Of a stretch of DNA of 38,970 bases, positions 35,431 through 38,970 are shown one piece after another (position 1 is the first letter of the stretch; every line of letters starts with the position of its first letter). A program made the translations under genes and the position numbers. The notes below the pieces were generated by a model. It worked only from the letters and a program-made list of their open reading frames with translations. It did no database searches and was not told where the DNA came from. This DNA is from Haplomitrium mnioides (taxonomy: Eukaryota; Marchantiophyta; Haplomitriopsida; Calobryales). The DNA lies in NCBI GenBank assembly GCA_049999725.1, contig JBNGIS010017173.1, positions 1 to 38,970 of the forward strand, in the 5' to 3' direction.

Positions 35431-35499
35431 AATAAAAACAATCGAGCGGTTTACTCAGAGTTTGATTAGTTCCAATGGAGCTAAAAATTTGACAAGAAT

Positions 35500-35640
35500 T
35501 AGAAGCATCTTATTTCATCTATAAGCTATGGTTGATGAGCATTCTTGTAGAATGTTGGTAGATTGTGGAAGTTCTGAAATTTCATGTCATTAAGTTTTGA
35601 AAAGAAAATCAAATCTAAAACTTTGCTTGTCAAGAGAAAT
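35500..35640 (+). pseudogene. gypsy aspartic protease remnant, copy 3
   Basis: MLVDCGSSEISCH at 35552-35590 is the flap-side active-site block of retroviral-type proteases. The usual D-T-G or D-S-G is D-C-G here, and a stop follows within a few codons. Confidence 0.75.
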
Positions 35641-35949
35641 TTTGTGACTATGGCCAATGGCTAAAAACATGAGGTGTTCCACTCACACAAGCCACTTCTT
35701 CTAAGGATTGGCAAAGAGTATGAGGAATCGAAGGATTTTATTATTGCACTCGTACAGTATGACATTATTTGGGCTTGCTTTGGCTTGAATATCAGTCCAC
35801 TTAAGTTGATTAGGCAAAACGACAAATTCAAGTTACTTTACAAGGAAATCAAATTTTTTCTGGAGCATCTGATACCATTGGTGGAGAGGCCCAAATCAAT
35901 TCAGGATAATGCTTTGATCAAGAAAGAGTTGCACATCGTTGCTGAATAA

Positions 35950-36720
35950 ATCAAGCCTATTATAGACTTGAATAACAAGGGAGGTAAATCTGTACCAATC
36001 TTAATGATTGATGATATTTTGAAGGAGTTTTGAGATGTATTTCCAAGTGATTTGCCAAAAGGGTTGCTTGATGATCGTGGAATGCACTTTTCGATTGAGT
36101 TGATACCAACAAGTACTCTTTATAATTGACCTATATAATGGTAATTGCTACTAGAGTTGGAAGAGCTTTGCAAGACTTTGACGGATCTTCTTGATAAGGC
36201 TTTCATTCAATATAGTACTTTGCATTGGGGAACATTGGTATTCTTTGTACCAAAGAAAGATGGTGGATTTTGTCTTTGTACTAATTGTCGTGGTTTGAAC
36301 AATCAAACAATAAAGAATGCTTATCTTTTACCACGTATTGATGATTTGTTGGATCAATTAAGTGGTGTGTGATTTATTTCCAAGCTAGATCTTTGAAGTA
36401 GCTATTGGCAAATTCCTATCAAACAAAGTGATGTACCAAAGATAACTTTTCGCATGAGGTATAGGTATTTTGAGTAGAAGGTCCTTACATTTGGTCTTAT
36501 TAATGCTACTACCATTAAATTTTAAATATTCAAGGATCAAATGCATCAAATTTTTGATGGGTTATTTGATAAGTCAGTTTTGGTATTCTTGCATGACACT
36601 CTTATTTTTAGCAAAAAAAAAGTTGAAGTGCAAATTTTGGAAGCAAGAGGTTACTTACCTAAGACACAAGGTGTCTGCGTATGATATTAAGATGGAAGAA
36701 AGGAAAATTAAAGCTATCAC
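35950..36720 (+). pseudogene. gypsy reverse transcriptase remnant, copy 3
   Basis: Blocks of the RT fold are readable: [53 protein letters not shown] and FGLINATT. The catalytic Y-x-D-D is replaced by F-L-H-D-T at 36586-36600, losing one aspartate. Several in-frame stops also interrupt it. Confidence 0.9.
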
Positions 36721-36869
36721 ATAATAGCCAACACTATAAGAGGCAAAGGACATCAGAGCCTTCAATGGATTGGCAAGCTTATACAAACCAAACCATCTGG
36801 TTTAGGAACAACGACAATGGGAAAAACCTAATCAATTAAACCTGCATGTGATATAATGATGATTTATTT

Positions 36870-37380
36870 ATAATTATGTGCATATTGCTGCACCACTTAT
36901 AGATCCGTTAGACAATGAGGTCAAGTTTCAATGGAAAATCAAAGAGCAAGCGACATTTCAACAGATGAAGGATGCAGTCTCTTCTTGTTGTATTCTATAT
37001 TCATATGATCCACAAGCACATTGTATAGTTGATTTTGATGCTTCTAATTTTTCTATTGGAGCAATTTTGCAGCAAGAGTTTTTTAATGGACTTCATCCAA
37101 TTGCCTTCATGTTATGCCAGTTAAATGCAAAGGAGAAAAATTATTTTGCAAGGGATCAAGAGCAATTGGCAATGGTTTATGCTACCAAAGTGTAGAGGCA
37201 CTCTCTTTTGGGAAGACTTCTGCTTATACATACAGATTACAATCCATTATTACAAGCAATCCATTTAGAAAATATGACAAGTCTTCAATACCGATGGGAA
37301 GATCAATTGCAACTCTTTGATATAAAGCTAGAGTACAAGCTTTGAAGGTTCTACACCATTTTTGATGCATTGTCATGAAG
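36870..37380 (+). pseudogene. gypsy RNase H remnant, copy 3
   Basis: The frame 36878-37195 holds the RT-RNase H linker (KEQATFQQMKDAVSS) and the RNase H start VDFDASNFSIGAILQQ, followed by KEKNYFARDQEQLAMV. The later HTDYNPLLQ block is in another frame after a stop at about 37193. Confidence 0.88.
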
Positions 37381-37479
37381 GCCGAATCATCGAGTGAATA
37401 CAATGGAGGTGGGCAACATTAGTGTCTTATATTTTGATCAGGCAACTAGTGGTCAAAAACTACAAGTAGACATTTTTTT

Positions 37480-38400
37480 AATCTTGTTTGCGCATGATTA
37501 GTCGTCAAAGATAGTGAGTATCATTTGTTTTCCATTCGAGACTGTATTCTCTATCGAGGCCATCAAATATATAATCAACAAGATGATACGCTTCAAATGG
37601 CTTGTTTACAAGAAGTGCATGACATTCTTATCTTTAGGCATCTTGGAGTAGATACAACTACAAAGTTGCTTCAACACACTTGGTGGTGGTCTAACTTGGT
37701 TCAAGATGTTTGTAGGTTTGTTTATTCATGTGAAAGTTGTCAACAAAACAAAGCTTAAATTAAAAACCAACAATACTTCTTCAGCCACTACCAATTCCTA
37801 CTTCTTGTTGGGAACATGTAAGTTTGGACCTTATCACTTTACTTCTAACTACGTCTTGTGGGTTTACTACCATTGTGGTGTTTGTAGACAAGCTCAACAA
37901 GCAAACTCATTTAACACCGTTGATGGATGTATTAGATGCTCCACGATTGGTTAAAGTTTACTTTGATGTTGTCTTTTGTCATCATTGAATGCCCTAAGTG
38001 TTAATATGTGATATGGATCTACGTTTCACTATAAAGTTTTGGCAAAAGTTGTTCAAACTTTTAGGACCCAAACTCTTTATGTCTACTACTTATCATCCTC
38101 AAACAAATAGACAAATTGAGTGTGCTAATCACACTATAAAAGATATGCTTAGCGCATTCATCAATGTTCATCACACCGATTGGGATAATTTCTTACCGGC
38201 TATGGAGTTTGCGTGCAATAACTCTAAACAAACAAGTACTGGGGTTTCTCATTTCTTTCTTAATTTGAGTCAATATCTTCTTATTCTCAATGGTTTGCTT
38301 TCTCCTTCTTCTTCTTCTAATGTTCCAAGTATTTCTACCTTTTGTCTCGTTTAAACATCTTCTTTTTTGCAAGATGCTCACAACCATCCTAATGTTGTTC
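37480..38400 (+). pseudogene. gypsy integrase remnant, copy 3
   Basis: The H2C2 zinc-binding motif is intact (H in EVHDIL, H in RHLGVD, then CESC) at about 37610-37745. The core then shifts frame: a first-Asp block near 37820, the LICDMDLRF block near 38000-38030, and YHPQTNRQIECANHTI with the catalytic Glu at about 38090-38140. Multiple frames must be combined to follow it, so it is inactive. Confidence 0.88.
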
Positions 38401-38529
38401 AAAATTGACAAAAAAATATGCGGATAGCCATCATCATGATTTCTCTTATGCTTTTGGTGACCAAGTTATGTTATCTACTCACGATATTCTCAAGTTATTT
38501 CTTCCATTGCTCACAAACTTGATTTTCTT

Positions 38530-38848
38530 CTTCATATGAAGATTCATCATGTGTTCCATGTCTCTAAACTCAATTCTTTAGTTTCTAGTCCATTTTTTTA
38601 TCCAAATCATGTTCAACTTCCTCCTCCGACTATTGTTCTTGATGATGATGAAGAATTTAAGGTAGACAACATTTTGGCAAAAAGAGTTATCAAGCAAGGA
38701 CGACATCCACAAGTTCTATACAAGGTTTTATAGAAAGGCTATCCACTTCATGATGTTATTTGGGAACCTTATTCAAACCTTGAGAATGCTCAAGAGGCTA
38801 TTCAAATATTTGAAAGTTGCAGTAATGACAAGGACATCATCAATTAGA
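38530..38848 (+). pseudogene. Integrase tail and chromodomain remnant, copy 3
   Basis: MKIHHVFHVSKLNSL, then IVLDDDEEFKVDNILAKRVI and HPQVLYKVL, a stop replacing the expected Trp of the W-K-G-Y phrase, then KGYPLHDVIWEPYSNLENA and AQEAIQIFES. Aromatic residues of the chromodomain cage are partly retained. Chromodomains steer integration to marked chromatin in related elements. Confidence 0.87.
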
Positions 38849-38860
38849 AGGCGGGGATTA
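38846..38860 (+). other. Polypurine tract of gypsy copy 3
   Basis: AGAAGGCGGGGATTA directly precedes the 3' LTR, in the position of the plus-strand primer. The matching tract in copy 2 reads GAAGGCGAGGAT. Confidence 0.75.
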
Positions 38861-38970
38861 TGTAATAGTACAAGCATGATGTTGTACTATTTATAAGAAA
38901 ATAGAGAAAAGTGCAGGAAGTTGTAGAAACAACCGCTACTTTGAACCAAGAACCGCTACTGAGTTCTTGT
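38861..38970 (+). repeat. Start of the 3' LTR of gypsy copy 3 (truncated by window end)
   Basis: It begins TGTAATAGTACAAGCATGAT and matches the 5' LTR closely for about 65 bp, to GGAAGTTGTAGA. From about 38928 it no longer resembles any LTR copy in the window and contains AACCGCTACT twice, 20 bp apart. Confidence 0.85.

Larger units (their letters stand above)
34161..38970 (+). mobile_element. Ty3/gypsy chromovirus copy 3, nearly full length, decayed
   Basis: It carries a 5' LTR, a tRNA-iMet primer-binding site, gag, protease, RT, RNase H, integrase and chromodomain remnants in the gypsy order, a polypurine tract, and the first part of a 3' LTR cut by the window end. Stops and frameshifts occur in every domain and key catalytic residues are changed, so it is non-autonomous. 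It lies inside copy 2 in opposite orientation. The left target site would be AGAAT (34156-34160); its partner is beyond the window. Confidence 0.93.

Overview
This is nuclear DNA from a land plant. Three intron-rich genes have recognisable plant orthologues: HCF173 (chloroplast psbA translation factor), a RBL15-type rhomboid protease with a UBA domain, and an ATG8-interacting (ATI) protein. There are also Ty3/gypsy chromoviruses with the plant-typical initiator-Met-tRNA primer-binding site. I cannot name the lineage from sequence alone. A run of exactly 100 N at 4524-4623 marks an assembly gap.

Layout. 1-275 is a 47-bp tandem repeat. 276-6293 holds no gene I can support, only diverged repeats (clearest at 3750-5000) and the gap. 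6294-12485 (+) is HCF173, for which I resolve 13 exons with all splice phases agreeing (586 codons). 13534-17141 (-) is the rhomboid gene, 12 exons including a 33-nt microexon and one GC-AG intron. 18252-19573 (+) is the two-exon ATI gene, divergent from the rhomboid gene across a GC-rich, G-box-containing interval. HCF173 and the rhomboid gene converge. Introns of both carry what looks like the same LINE-like 3' end, and HCF173 intron 3 also holds an internal duplication.

From about 21.6 kb the window changes character. A large AT-rich tandem array of 51/52-bp units runs from 21.6 to 32.6 kb, with higher-order repeats. It is interrupted by a 1.8-kb rearranged minus-strand gypsy element (22079-23880, perfect 5-bp target duplication ATAAT) that contains a ~230-bp-arm palindrome. 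At 28321-28430 a patch of array sequence is inverted between perfect 17-bp inverted repeats. The array is bordered on the right by a second minus-strand element of the same family (32603-34160). A third, plus-strand copy (34161 to the window end) has inserted into that one. All three copies are heavily mutated.

The three genes do not form a pathway. Two concern plastids: HCF173 acts in the chloroplast, and ATI proteins take part in ER- and plastid-derived selective autophagy. I found no convincing new enzymatic system. The most unusual structures are the 51/52-bp array, its inverted patch, and the palindromic retroelement nested in it.
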